The notes: generated from the sequence alone by a model not told the origin. DNA of 64,000 nucleotides from Galeopsis tetrahit (GCA_963675135.1 OY776130.1:25970001-26034000), one strand, 5' to 3'. Counted from the first letter of the stretch, positions 34,001-45,805 are shown. A program made the numbers and translations.

Positions 34001-34810
34001 TCTTTTCTTCTTTCAGCCTTGCTGCCTCAAGAAGAGCTTCCTTTCTTAAGTAATATTTGGAGGTATGGAAGGTCTTATGAGGTCCCATCTTGTATTTCCT
34101 TGGGAGCACTTCTGGAAGGATAAAACTCAGCTTGTTGACAAAGCTGACAGTTGATGTTACCTTCCATTCTCTTGATTGGAGGTCCAATGTGACCTTCTTG
34201 GCCTCAAGAGCAATCCTATCCAAAAATAGCCCTTGCCAATCTCCATCAATCTGATCCCAGATTGCAGCCATAACTCTGACCTTTAAAGTAGTAACAGCAT
34301 CATGACTGAATGTGTTACCCAGTAGCATCTTCCCTGCATGTCCATCAAGGTCTGAAACTTGGGGTCAAGTTGTGATTTCTTAAGTCCAGAGGCATTCTCA
34401 GCCTTGACTCTTCCACTAGTAAACATCTCCATATATTCCTTTTCTCTTCCCATAATGTATGTAGAGATGTTTATCTCCCCTCTTGATAAACCAAACAGTT
34501 CTTGAAGGATCTCTCTTGAGATCTTAACCTTGTGTCCACCCATGACACTTTCAACATGAGCTCCCTTGATCACTGCGTTCGAGTAGAAGGTCAGCACATC
34601 TTGTTCATAAACGTTTGTTGGTGCTGCTTCCAGAAAATCACGAAGGTTGAGATTGATGCAGCGAAGAAGGATCTCCTTGTTCGCAGCTGTATGTTTGCCC
34701 TTGAAAAACAGAGCATTCTTTGTGAAAATCTTTCCTTCCCTAGACCACTTTGTTGCATCTAGAGTTCCGGTGCTCTTGGTCTTCTCGTCGTAAATCTCAA
34801 TGATTGCCAT
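31053..34810 (-). pseudogene. E3 long 3' ORF (minus copy), non-pol, about 1.2 k codons
   Basis: Unknown protein encoded between RNase H and the 3' LTR, ATG at 34810. Pieces by frame: 34810-34283, 34328-33354, 33156-32125, 32107-31706, 31685-31053, split by frameshifts. Order: a globular N-domain (WSREGKIFTKNALFFKGKH; AAIWDQIDGDWQGLFL), a basic NLS-like part (GQKRKKNNSSFTKKSKK), a Pro/Ala/Asp/Gln repeat region, a helical domain (MVHYPMCTREKIM), a coiled coil, and a C-domain (KRKADEQ; KWQIQHHIVRKFGPLP). No signal peptide or membrane segment, so not a classical envelope protein. The plus copy at 46849-50120 is homologous. Confidence 0.75.
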
Positions 34811-34922
34811 TCTGAGTGTTTGAGTGTTAGGTTTGGAATACTTAAGAAAATTTGCAGAACGAGAGAGTTTGAGAGCAATTGAGTAATGTGAGCGAAAGGG
34901 TTTGGGGGAGGTTTAAGGGTTG

Positions 34923-34930
34923 TATATATA
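34923..34930 (-). promoter_or_regulatory. Internal TATA box before long 3' ORF (minus copy)
   Basis: TATATATA on the minus strand 113 bp upstream of the ATG, with a CT-rich, A-poor leader (CTCACATTACTCAATTGCTC-like) as in plant 5' UTRs. The same arrangement is at 46727 in the other copy. Confidence 0.55.
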
Positions 34931-35563
34931 CTCCAGCAATTCTTGATCTAACGGTCAGATTTGATTTTAATGTGGAGTAGTACCCAAGATTTCCTTTTCT
35001 TTGATTTCGGGCCTTTCTTTAAATTTGCCGGCTGAATTTGCCATGTGCCAATTGTTGATTTGCTGGCAATATGGTAATCAAGTACTAATGACATCATTAC
35101 TAAAAATAGCCGTTGTGACTAAATTTTAGCAAGAATTGATCATCAAGGCCGTTTTCTATAAGTGAATTTCATTCCTTATATAGGCCAATTTCTTTAATTA
35201 CATTCAGGAATAAATCTAGAATGAATTACATGATCAAGGATAGTCATTATACTCTAAAATAAAGTGATCTGATCAGCAGAGTGAAGTCTTCTGATTTCTT
35301 GAAAAGTCTGCTGATTTTTCTTGAAAGTCTTCTGGTCAGCTGAGTTGGTCTTCTTATCAGCTGAGTAAAGGATTGAGGTTTGCTGAGTAAATCTTCTGTG
35401 TTTGATGATCCAACCTAGTTTGATGGATCTTTTCAGCTTTGCTGTGTGTGATGATCCAACCTGGTTTGATGGATCTTCCAGCTCTACCTCTGAACCATGT
35501 AGGACCATCAAATCAATATGTAGATGATCAACCTGGATGATATCCCACTGGTTCAGGTTGCCC

Positions 35564-35749
35564 TCACCATCTGATGTTCCTCATCATCAGATGGGTTGTA
35601 GCATCTGATGTGTCCTTGTTGAATTTCTTCGTTTCTCTTGAAAGAGAAGGAAGATTGGAAGGGGCTTCAATGGAGTGTGAAGAGAGGGGCATGGACTTGG
35701 TCTTCTTGATTTGTTTTGACATAGTAGCCTTTGATAACAAGCTCTCCAT
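35564..35749 (-). CDS. Conserved 61-aa basic short ORF (minus copy)
   Basis: ATG at 35749; MESLLSKATMSKQ..., rich in Ser/Lys, ending RNIRW. It has the same length and start as the plus-copy ORF at 45904-46089, with substitutions only. No known domain. It lies in the non-pol region between RNase H and the long 3' ORF. Confidence 0.45.
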   Translation of the reverse strand: MESLLSKATMSKQIKKTKSMPLSSHSIEAPSNLPSLSRETKKFNKDTSDATTHLMMRNIRW

Positions 35750-35847
35750 GTAGAACTTCCCCCTGGAGAAGAAGCTCTACTTGCTTGCTACTTTGTCCTC
35801 TGCATCTCTCCTTCCTCTAGTTTTCAACAAGAACGTCTCTCCTTCCT

Positions 35848-35967
35848 CTAGTTTTCATAGGCATACTTATGTTGAGTGAACCAAGTATGCTGATCTGCAT
35901 CATCTTCATCTTCAGGACAAATCTTCATCTCCTTCACCCAAGACCTTGGTTGAGGGATGATCTCCAT
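35848..35967 (-). CDS. Conserved short acidic ORF (minus copy)
   Basis: MEIIPQPRSWVKEMKICPE, then an acidic run and QHTWFTQHKYAYEN, stop. The plus copy starts nine codons earlier; here that ATG has become ATA, so the next ATG (35967) is used. A 3' splice-like TTGTTTCAG precedes the frame. Function unknown. Confidence 0.4.
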   Translation of the reverse strand: MEIIPQPRSWVKEMKICPEDEDDADQHTWFTQHKYAYEN

Positions 35968-36055
35968 TCCATCTCTTCTTTCGATTATCTCTATACCTGA
36001 AACAAGAATAATAGTTAGTGATTTGTGTTCTTAGGTGTTCTCATAACTTCCTCCT

Positions 36056-36062
36056 TTTATAG
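36056..36062 (-). promoter_or_regulatory. Internal TATA box before short ORFs (minus copy)
   Basis: CCCTATAAAAGGAGG on the minus strand, about 95 bp upstream of the short acidic ORF and conserved with 45592-45598 in the plus copy. Confidence 0.5.
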
Positions 36063-36654
36063 GGGTAGAAATGAGGTAGTGGAGAGAAAGATGAAAAAAA
36101 TATAGAGTTGATAGGTCTGAATTTCTGAAAAGTTACTTCTTAAGATCAACAATGAGATTCTTTATCTAAGGGTTCATATTTAAAGAGATTGAGACTCTAT
36201 CTTATAGAATGCAGAAATTATAAATTTTGAACAAGTGTTATTTGAAATCCGTACAGTGCATGCATACTGTTAAGTCGGTGAGGATGGTGTATTAATCCAA
36301 CCAAGTATAACTCAATAATATACTGTATGTATGTATATAAATAAAGTATTTTATGAAGAATAGTTTATTACTATACATAGATATACATTGCTTTGAGTAA
36401 AGATATCAAGTAACTTTGTTCAAGTCTTCTGAATATATATATAATATGCAATGCAGATTGTAGAGTATTTTATCAAGGATTCTTAAGGTATCATTGATTC
36501 CCCCTTGATTAAATAACTCTATATTTTCCCTCAGCTTTATTTGTCTTCATCGGGAAAGTACTTACCTGAAGATGAGGGTGTCTATTCACCTCATCTGATC
36601 CTCCTAGTCTGCTGCAATTTGTATCAACTAAGGTCTTCAGCTGATCTTTACTCT
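36063..36654. other. E3 non-coding region after RNase H (minus copy)
   Basis: No ORF supported. It contains the leader of the short-ORF unit and AT-rich sequence matching 44991-45590 in the plus copy. Confidence 0.5.
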
Positions 36655-38901
36655 TCATGTGCTTGGATCCAGGAGTCCTAAGCTGTAGCATACGGTCTTG
36701 AATCTTTCTTCAGCTAGGGGCTTAGTCAAGATGTCTGCTCTTTGGATATCTGTGTGAATTTTCTCCATCTTGATGTCCTTCTTTTCAAGGCGGTCTCTTA
36801 TGAAATGGTGTCGAATGTCGACATGCTTGCACCTTGTGTGGAGGACTGGATTTTGAGTGATGGCAATGGCACTGCTGCTATCACAATAGATAGGGACTTC
36901 TCTTGTTTCTACATTGTAATCCTTGAGTTGTTGAACTAGCCAAAGCAGCTGACTACAACAACTTCCAGCTGCCATCTATTCTGCTTCAGTGGTGGAGGTT
37001 GCAACTGAAGTTTGCTTCTTTGAGAACCATGATATCAACTTGTTGCCTAGGAATTGACAGGTTCCAGATGTGGATTTCCTATCAATTCTACATCCTCCAT
37101 AGTCTGAGTCAGAATAACCACTCAATTCTAGATTGTCATCAGCAGGGTACCATAGTCCTAGATTGACTGTTCCTTTTAGGTACTTGAGAATCTTCCTTGC
37201 TGCTTCTAGATGACTTAGCTTTGGGTTTGCTTGAAACCTAGCACATACTCCTACAACAAATGTTATGTCTGGTCTGCTGGCTGTAAGGTATAGTAGAGAT
37301 CCAATTAGTGCTCTATATTCAGCTTGATCAACTGCCTTTCCAGACTCATCTGGTTCCATTTTGAAGGATGTCATCATTGGAATTCTTGCAGTCTTGCTTT
37401 GTAGAGCTTTGAATCTTTCTAATAGGCTCTTGGTATACTTGGACTGGTTGATGAAGATCCCTTCTGGACTCTGCTTGACTTGAAGTCCTAGGAAGTAATT
37501 CATCTCACCCATCATGCTCATTTCAAACTTTCCTTGCATAAGTTCAGAGAACTTCTTGCACATATCTTGATTGGGTGATCCAAATATAATATCATCTACA
37601 TATATTTGCACCATTAGAATGTCTTCTCCTTCTTGTATTCTGAAAAGTGTTCTATCAACTTTGCCTTTTGTGTAACCATTGTCAAGTAGAAATTGTGACA
37701 ATGTGTCATACCAAGCTCGAGGGGCTTGCTTTAGACCATAGAGAGCCTTCTTCAGACGATATACTTGATCTCCTTTTTCAAACCCTGGAGGCTGCTCTAC
37801 ATACACTTCTTCTACCAGAATACCATTTAGAAAAGCACTCTTGACATCCATTTGGTATACTTTGAAGCCCATATATGATGCATAAGCTAGAAACAGTCGA
37901 ATGGCTTCTAATCTGGCTACTGGAGGAAAAGTTTCATCATAGTCAATCCCTTCAGATTGTGAATATCGTTTTGCAACTAGCCTTGCTTTATTTCTAGTTA
38001 TCACATCATTTTCGTCCTTCTTGTTCTTGAATACCCACTTTGTTCCTACTACATTGTGGTTTTCAGGACGATCCACCAATTCCCAAACTTCATTTCTTTC
38101 GAATTAGTTTAGTTCTTCTTGCATAGCAGTGATCCAATTGCTATCAGTCATTGCTTCTTCTATGTCAGCTGGTTCAATGTTGGACAAGAAAGCACACCAG
38201 CAGAACATAGATGATTTGGGGTTCTGATTCAGTTGTCTTCTGGTCTTGACACCTGAGTCTGCTCCTCCTAAGATGAGGTTTGATGGATGGTTGTTCCTCC
38301 ATGTATGCCTCACAGGTGTGTCTGCATTAGATGAGCTTGGATTCTCATCTGTTCTAGTGCCATCAGGAGGGTTGACTTGATTAGGTCTATCATCATCTAT
38401 ATCTTGTGTGTCAAAGAGATCATTCCCCCTTGCATTTGGGATTGTTGCATCTTGATTTTGGTCAGCTTGCTCAGCTTGAGTTTGAGATCTAGTGACTGGT
38501 CTGTGAGGCTTATCCTCCTCTGGTTCTTCAGGGAAAGGTTCATTGACTTCAATGAACTCATCTAGTCTGGACTTGATCACTAGCTGTCTCATCTGTTCTG
38601 CACTCTTTTCACAAGATTAATCAAAAACAACATGAGGTGTTTCTTCCACAAGAAGGGTTCGTTTGTTGAGTACTCTAAATGCCTTGCTGGTAGAGGAGTA
38701 TCCTAAGAATATCCCCTCATCTGCTTTGGCATCAAAAGCATTCAACTTACTCTTCCCATTGTTGTGAATGAAACACTTACAACCAAATATATGAAAGTAA
38801 GATACTCTAGGTTTCCTTCCTTTCCAAAGTTCATATGGGGTTTTCTCATGAATTTTATGAATACCTGACCTGTTTTGAGTGTGACAAGCTGAGTTGATAG
38901 C
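36655..38901 (-). pseudogene. E3 integrase end, RT and RNase H (minus copy)
   Basis: Integrase C-terminal part (KTPYELWKGRKPRVSYFHIFGC-like, near 38850-38740), acidic linker (38592-38104), then RT from NHNVVGTKWVFKNK through QMDVKSAFLNGILVEEVYVE, the active site IYVDDIIFGSP, and RNase H (SGYSDSDYGGCRID; IYCDSSSAIAITQNP), ending in LGLLDPST then stop at 36655. Nonsense codons occur at the start of this region, near 38618, at about 38104 and at about 36975 (TAG for a Tyr codon). Best-preserved RT in the window, but dead as a polyprotein. Confidence 0.9.
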
Positions 38902-39918
38902 TTATGCGCATAGCTTCTTAGGAGTTGAGAATTCAGCAAGGAGTGTTCTTGCAGCTTCTTTGAGTGTTCTGACTCTTCTTTCAGCTACACCATTCTGTTG
39001 TGGTGTTTTTGCTAAACTTGTCTCATGCTGAATACCATTAGAAGTACAATAAGCAATAATATAAGAGTTAATAAATTCAGTGCCTTTGTCACTTCTAATT
39101 TTCACAATTGGTTCTCCTTTCTCTACTTGGATTCTCTTCAATAGTTCAGGGAGCTTCTGCTGAGTTTCACTCTTCTTGTATAAGAAGATAACCCAAGTAA
39201 ACTTGGAGTAGTCATCTACAACAATAAGAGTGTACTTTCTCCTTGTTAGTGTGGTTGGAGTGATTGGTCCAAAGAGATCCATGTGAAGCAATTCAAGAAC
39301 TCTGCTGGTTGATGCTGTCTTCTTGGTCTTGAAGGAGACCTTTGTTTGCTTTCCTTGTTGACATGCATCACAGACCTGATCTTTACAGTAGAGTTCAATA
39401 GGCAGACCATCAACTAAGGATTCCCTTGCTAACTTGTTCATAGTCTTAAAGTTCAGATGACTAAGACGTTTGTGCCATAGCCAACTGACATCTTTAGGGC
39501 TTTTCACAAGCAGACATGTATCCTTAGGACAACTGTTCCAATTTGCAAGATACATACTTCCCTTTCTAGATCCTGTTAGAAGGTTTTGTTTTGTTCTTTT
39601 ATCACTTATGAGACACTCATCTTTAGAGAATTTTACTGAGTAACCAGTGTCACAAAAATGAGAAATAGATAATAAATTAAACTTTAAACCTTCTACATAT
39701 GATACATCATGTACCTCAATGTCACCATTTTTAAGGGTGCCATATCCTTTTGTGTTACCGTGCGCGTTATCACCAAAGAAGACTTTTGGACCTTTCTTTT
39801 CTGTGTAGTTGGTCAGCAGGTCTTTGGTTCCAGTCATATGTGTTGAACATCCACTATCTATGTACCATGTTTCTCCTGCTAGACCTCCTCTTCTGTATAG
39901 GTCCCTCCTTTCCTGCAA
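38902..39918 (-). pseudogene. E3 protease and integrase core (minus copy)
   Basis: TWYIDSGCSTHMTG protease site near residue 20; zinc region LWHKRLSHLNF...CDACQQGK; catalytic D, D, E in LLHMDLFGPI, IRSDKGTEF and PQQNGVAERR. The frame extends upstream to a TAA just before TTTTCTTGCAG; the gag-like frame ending WVPKT lies before that stop, in frame. The downstream stop (38899-38901) replaces a Glu codon of the integrase. Confidence 0.9.
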
Positions 39919-40056
39919 GAAAAGTTAAGTCTTAGGTACCCATTTTGTCTTGGGTCCTTGGGTGTTAGTACCACCCTTGGAAACCCACATATACATTGGT
40001 CGTTTGAACAACCTTGACCACTTGAGTTGTTTTCCTCGGGCATCACAGAACCAAAT

Positions 40057-41517
40057 TGTTGGGATATAAATTCACCCTAAGCCCCACTAGATGTTAGAAT
40101 AGTTTTGATGGCAAAAACACTTAGAGTTTATAAATGTAATAGGATCAGCTGACTTGTATAGAACAGCTTAGACTAGTTTTGTGTGATCAACTGTATTGAT
40201 ATCAGCTGATTAGCACAGCCCTGGCTTACATGCCTATCCTCAAGATGAGAAGAGTAGAAGACATGAAGACTAGAAGATCCTTGAAGAACAGATAAGTTAA
40301 GGTGCATGTATACCTACTTAACTGATGGAGTCCAAGATTGAAGATGGCCTAAAGCAGCACAAAGAATTGCCAGATCAAAAGAGTATTACTCGACTGATAT
40401 CAGAAGACAGAAGACCTAAGGCCAGAAGAGTAGTTAGAAGACTAGTAGTACAGATCAGAAGACTATGTGCTCTTCCAGGACTCGGCTGATTCCAAAGTCA
40501 TCTTGCAATTCAAACGAAGACCTACCTTATTTAGAAGATTTACATGATCCCAGGATTGAAGCAATCAAGCGGCTGGAATCAAGGAATCAAGCCATTATGG
40601 AAAGATTGCCCCAACGGCTAGTCAACTCCAACGGCTAGTTGCAAGCAATCACCACTATAAATACAAGAGGATGAGAAATCACAAACAAGAAGTCACAACG
40701 AGAGAATTCAACAAGCTAAGCAAGCAATCAAGCAAAAAGCCATATTGTTTTAAGAGTTCTCTAAGAGCCAGAATTCATAAGAACATCCTTAGCTCTTAAG
40801 TGATTTCCATCCAACTCATAAGAACCTGAATCCTATTCTTCATTGTATATCCATTGATTTAGGCACAGTGGTTAAGCAAATTATAAGCTTGAACCATTAG
40901 TTGGATACTTCTCAAAAACCCCAAACCCTCACCGAAAGGTTAAAGTTTTTGAAACCCCTCAAAGTGCAAGTGCTTACAATCACTTGTGGAGACCGTAGCT
41001 GTTAGGACGGCTCAGATCTCAAAGTCCTACCCTTGGGACTATAAAGGACAAGCCCCTTGTAATTTTTGGTAAATTAAAGGGATTAAACATCACGTTAGGA
41101 CGTGAGAGTGGACGTAGGAACGTATATCCGAACCACTATAAACCTGGTGTTATTTACTTACTGCACTTTACATTTTTCTGTCATTTCATCTATCTATATA
41201 TAGTGCATACTGTATTTTCAACTGTCTTCAAAACAAGGCCATAATCTTTCAAACCAGCATCAGCTGAGTACTTTCATTAAGCAAAACAAGTTAACACTTT
41301 CATAAGAAACTAAAAGAACGAGTCTAATCAAGGCCTACCATAATTCCGCATATAACCTCTTCATTCAGATCACTATAGTCATCTGGACCAGCAGACTTGT
41401 AGTCCAGTTGACATAGCAATCAGAAGAGGTCCCCAACTCTCTTGAAAAAGTTTTAAAGTCTATTCACCCCTCCCCTCTAGACTTTAATCCCATTCACTAC
41501 TCGTTCAGGGACCAACA
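40057..41517 (+). repeat. Solo LTR (1461 bp) inside E3
   Basis: TGTTGGGATAT...GGGACCAACA in plus orientation, with a perfect 5-bp duplication CAAAT (40052-40056 and 41518-41522). It interrupts the connector between gag and protease; codons on each side rejoin in frame once it and one target copy are removed. Same family as the E3 LTRs but visibly more diverged, so it came from another element that later lost its interior. Confidence 0.93.
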
Positions 41518-42716
41518 CAAATCTTACCAGTTAGCACCTTGGACTGATCTGATTTGTTACTTGTGTCAGCTAAGTAATAGTCAAATGGTTTCCCTTTATA
41601 GGAATGTACATACATTATCTTTTGACTAGTTACATTCGGCCTGGGTGCATTAGCTGGACGATGCACACGATTATATGGACCATACTCCTCTGTTCTCACA
41701 ATATCATAAGAGATAGGGGGTGCAAAGAGAACACATTTGTTTGAAGAAGACTTCTTCTTCTTGGCTGGAGCAGCATACAGCTGAGACTGTCTCAATCGAG
41801 ATGGTCTAGGCTGTTTGTTGTTCCTCTGTACAGGCTTGGGGTTAACTTGTCTTTTACCATTTTTGGAGTTGGGATAGTTAGCCTTAGCTGGTACAAATGC
41901 CTTTTGGTTCATATTAGGTTCATTGTGTTTAGAACACTCACCCTTTTCATGTGTCTGAGTAGTGCACTTGTTAGGTATACTACCCCCAGCTGGAGAGGAT
42001 GTTGATGGATTGAGTTCATAGCCAAAACCCATCTTATTGCCATTAGATCTATAATATTCAGAGATACTTTCAATAGTAGCAGATGCTTTATTGAACTCTG
42101 ATATCTTTTGATTTAGGCATTCCTTCTCCTTTTCTAAGAGCTTGTGTGCTTGGAAGAGGTCATCGAACTTAGATTGTAGTGAACGAAATTCCTTAGTTTC
42201 TAAAGCTTGAGTTTCTAACATCCCCTCATACAACTGAGTTATTGTGGTATTTTCTTCCTTAAAAAGTTCCACTTCTCTGGTCAATCTTTCATTCATTGTG
42301 ACCAACTCAGGGGTGTTATCAAACTTAGTCTTTTTCAACTTAGCAATTTTTTTCCTTAGATCCTTGTTCTCCTCTTCCACTTCTATAAAAGCTCTGGTGG
42401 CAATATCCAGATCACCTTTTACCTTTCTTAAATATTGATAATAGGTGTCTTCTGATTCGCCTTCAGGTGAGTTTATCTCATCTGTTTGTGAAAAAATAGG
42501 TGAATGGAAAGTTGTAGTATAGGAATTTACCTCATTTTCACCTATGGCCATCATAGCTAGATCATCTGAATCATCTGAGAAGATTTGATAGTCTGGTGAT
42601 GTAGGAAGTTCATCACTATGATATTCAGATTCTTCAGTCACCATTGCTTGCTTATCTGAATTTCTTCTGTCTCTTCTTGGCGTTCTTTCTTCTTTGTCAT
42701 CTAAATTCAGCTCTGG
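41518..42716 (-). pseudogene. E3 gag, middle and C-terminal part (minus copy)
   Basis: Starts at the residue after the zinc knuckle (ELNLDDKEERTPRRDRR) and runs through an acidic part (DDLAMMAIGENEVNSY), a coiled coil (VEEENKDLRKKIAKLKK and onward) and the basic connector. Everything N-terminal to this is absent from this copy: at 42716/42717 it meets an inverted integrase fragment. Ten or so N-terminal codons of the apparent frame (42749-42719) belong to the other side of that junction. Confidence 0.85.
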
Positions 42717-44990
42717 GCAGAAGCTATCAACACAACTTGTCATACTCAAAACAGATCAGGTATTCACAAAATTCATGAGAAAACCCCATACGAACTGTGG
42801 AAAGGAAGGAAACCTAGAGTATCTTACTTTCATATATTTGGTTGTAAGTGTTTCATTCACAACAATGGGAAGAGTAAGTTGAATGCTTTTGATGCCAAAG
42901 CAGATGAGGGGATATTCTTAGGATACTCCTCTACTAGCAAAGCATTTAGAGTACTCAACAAACGAACCCTTCTTGTGGAAGAAACACCTCATGTTGTTTT
43001 TGATGAATCTTGTGAAAAGAGTGCAGTAGAAACAAACTCAGTTGCAGATCAGATGAGACAGCTAGTGATCAAGTCCAGACCAGATGAGTTCATTGAAGTC
43101 AATGAACCTTTCCCTGAAGAACCAGAGGAGGATAAGCCTCATAGACCTGTGACTAGATCTCAAACTCAAGCAGAGCAAGCTGACCAGAATCAAGATGCAC
43201 CAATCCCAAATGCAAGGGGGAATGATCTCTTTGATACATAAGATACAGATGATGATCGACCAAATCAAGTCAACCCTCCTGATGGCACAAGAACAAATGA
43301 GAATCCAAGCTCATCTAATGCAGACACACCTGTGAGGCATACATGGAGAAATAATCATCCATCAAACCTCATCTTAGGAGAAGCAGACTCAGGTGTCAAG
43401 ACCAGAAGACAACTGAATCAGAACTCCCAATCATCTATGTTCTGCTGGTGTGCCTTCCTGTCCAACATTGAACTAGCTGACATAGAAGAAGCAATGACTG
43501 ATAGCAATTGGATCACTGCTATGCAAGAAGAACTAAACCAATTCGAAAGAAATGAAGTATGAGAATTGGTAGATCGTCCTGAAAACCACAATGTAGTAGG
43601 AACAAAGTGGGTATTCAAGAATAAAAAGGACGAAAATGATGTAATAACTAGAAATAAAGCAAGGCTAGTTGCAAAAGGATACTCATGATCTGAAGGGATT
43701 GACTATGATGAAACCTTTGCTCCAGTAGCTAGACTAGAAGCTATTCCACTGTTTCTAGCTTATGCATCATATATGGGCTTCAAAGTATACCAAATGGATG
43801 TCAAGAGTGCTTTTCTAAATGGTATTCTGGTAGAAGAAGTGTATGTAGAGCAGCCTCCAGGATTTGAAAAAGGAGATCAAGTATATCGACTGAAGAAGGC
43901 TCTCTATGGTCTAAATCAAGCCCCTAGAGCTTGGTATGACACATTGTCACAATTCCTACTTGACAATGGATATACAAAAGGCAAAGTGGATAGAACACTT
44001 TTCAGAATACAAGAAGGAGAAGACATTCTAATGGTGCAAATATATGTAGATGATATCATATTTAGATCACCCAATCAAGAGATGTGCAAAAAGTTCTCTG
44101 AACTTATGCAAGGAAAGTTTGAAATGAACATGATGGGTGAGATGAACTACTTCCTAGGACTCCAAGTCAAGCAAAGTCTAGAAGGGATCTTCATCAACCA
44201 GTCTAAGTATACCAAAAGCCTATTAGAAAGATTCAAAGCTCTACAAAGCAAGACTGCAAGGATTCCAATGATGACATCTTTCAAAATGGAACCAGATGAG
44301 TCTGGAAAGGCAGTTGATCAAGCTGAATATAGAGCACTGATTGGATCTCTATTATACCTTACAGCCAACAAACCAGACATAACATTTGCTGTAGGAGTAT
44401 GTGCTAGGTTCCAAGCAAACCCAAAGCAAAGTCATCTAGAAGCAGCAAGGAAGATTCTCAAGTACCTAAAAGGATCAGTCAATCTAGGACTATGGTACCC
44501 TGCTGATGACAATCTAGAATTGAGTGGTTATTCTTACTCAGACTATGGAGGATGTAGAATTGATAGGAAATCCACACCTGGAACCTGTTAATTCCTAGGC
44601 AACAAGTTGATATCATGGTTCTCAAAGAAGCAAACTTCAGTTGCAACCTCCACCACTGAAGCAGAATATATGGCAGCTGGAAGTTGTTGTAGTCAGCTGC
44701 TCTGGCTAGTTCAACAACTCAAGGATTACAATGTAGAGGCAAGAGAAGTCCCTATCTATTGTGATAGCAGCAGTGCCATAGCCATCACTCAAAATCCAGT
44801 CCTCCACACAAGGTGCAAGCATGTCGACATTCGACACCACTTCATAAGAGACCACCTTGAAAAGAAGGACATCAAGATGGAGAAAATTCACACATATATT
44901 CAAAGAGCAGACATCTTGACTAAGCCCCTAGCTGAAGAAAGATTCAAGACCCTATGCTACAGCTTAGGACTCCTGGATCCAAGCACATGA
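42717..44990 (+). pseudogene. E3 integrase end, RT and RNase H (plus copy)
   Basis: Begins inside integrase (GCAGAAGCTATC, the AEAIN codons), directly joined to inverted gag. Linker to 43240, then RT (QMDVKSAFLNGILVEE; active site IYVDDIIFRSP, with Arg where the other copy has Gly) and RNase H (SYSDYGGCRID; IYCDSSSAIAITQNP), ending LGLLDPST at 44990. Stops near 43240, 43561, 43687 and 44589 are at different positions from those in the minus copy, so this is a separate lineage and not a simple duplicate of it. Confidence 0.88.
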
Positions 44991-45591
44991 AGAGCAAAGA
45001 ATAGTTGAAGACCTCAGCTGATACAATTGCAGCAGACTAGGAGGATCAGATGAGGTGAATAGACACCCTAATCTTCATTTAAGTACATTCCCAATGAAGA
45101 CAAATAAAGCTGAGGGAAAACTTATAGTCATTTAATCAAGGGGGAATCAATGATACCTTAAGAATCCTTGATGAAATACTCTATCATCTGCATTGCATAA
45201 TATATATATATATATATTCTTTCAGAAGACATGAACAAAGTTAATTGGGATCCATACTTAAGCACTGTATACATATGTATAAGAATAAATTATTCTTCAT
45301 AAAATATTTTATCATTATACATTTATACAGTATACTATTGAGTTATACTTGGTTGGATTAATACACCTTCCTCACCGACTCAACAGTATGCATGCACTGT
45401 ACGGATTCCAAATAACTCTTGCTCAAAATTTATAAATTCTGCATTCCATAAGATAGAGTCTGAATCTCTTTAAATGTGAACCCTTAGATCAAGAATCTCA
45501 TTGTTGATCTTAAGAAGTAACTTTTCAGAAATTCAGACCTATCAACTCTATAGTTTTGTCATCTTTCACTCCACTACCTCATTTCTACCCC
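44991..45591. other. E3 non-coding region after RNase H (plus copy)
   Basis: Counterpart of 36063-36654 with a short (TA)n run near 45202-45220. No ORF supported. Confidence 0.5.
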
Positions 45592-45598
45592 TATAAAA
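45592..45598 (+). promoter_or_regulatory. Internal TATA box before short ORFs (plus copy)
   Basis: CCCTATAAAAGGAGG, 61-67 bp upstream of the 48-codon ORF and conserved with the minus copy. Confidence 0.5.
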
Positions 45599-45658
45599 GG
45601 AGGAAGTTATGAGAACACCTAAGAACACAAATCACTAACTATTATTCTTGTTTCAGGT

Positions 45659-45805
45659 ATGAAGATAATCGAAAGAAGAGATGGAATGGAGATCATCTCT
45701 CAACCAAAGTCTTGGGTGAAGGAGATGAAGATTTGTCCTGAAGATGAAGATGATGCAGATCAGCATACTTGGTTCACTCAACATAAGTATGCCTATGAAA
45801 ACTAG
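45659..45805 (+). CDS. Conserved 48-aa acidic short ORF (plus copy)
   Basis: ATG at 45659 directly after a splice-acceptor-like TTGTTTCAGGT. The protein begins MKIIERRDGMEII, has a Trp-Val-Lys core and an acidic CPEDEDDADQ stretch, then TWFTQHKYAYEN and TAG. The minus copy keeps the frame although its first ATG is lost. No family recognised. Confidence 0.45.
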   Translation: MKIIERRDGMEIISQPKSWVKEMKICPEDEDDADQHTWFTQHKYAYEN

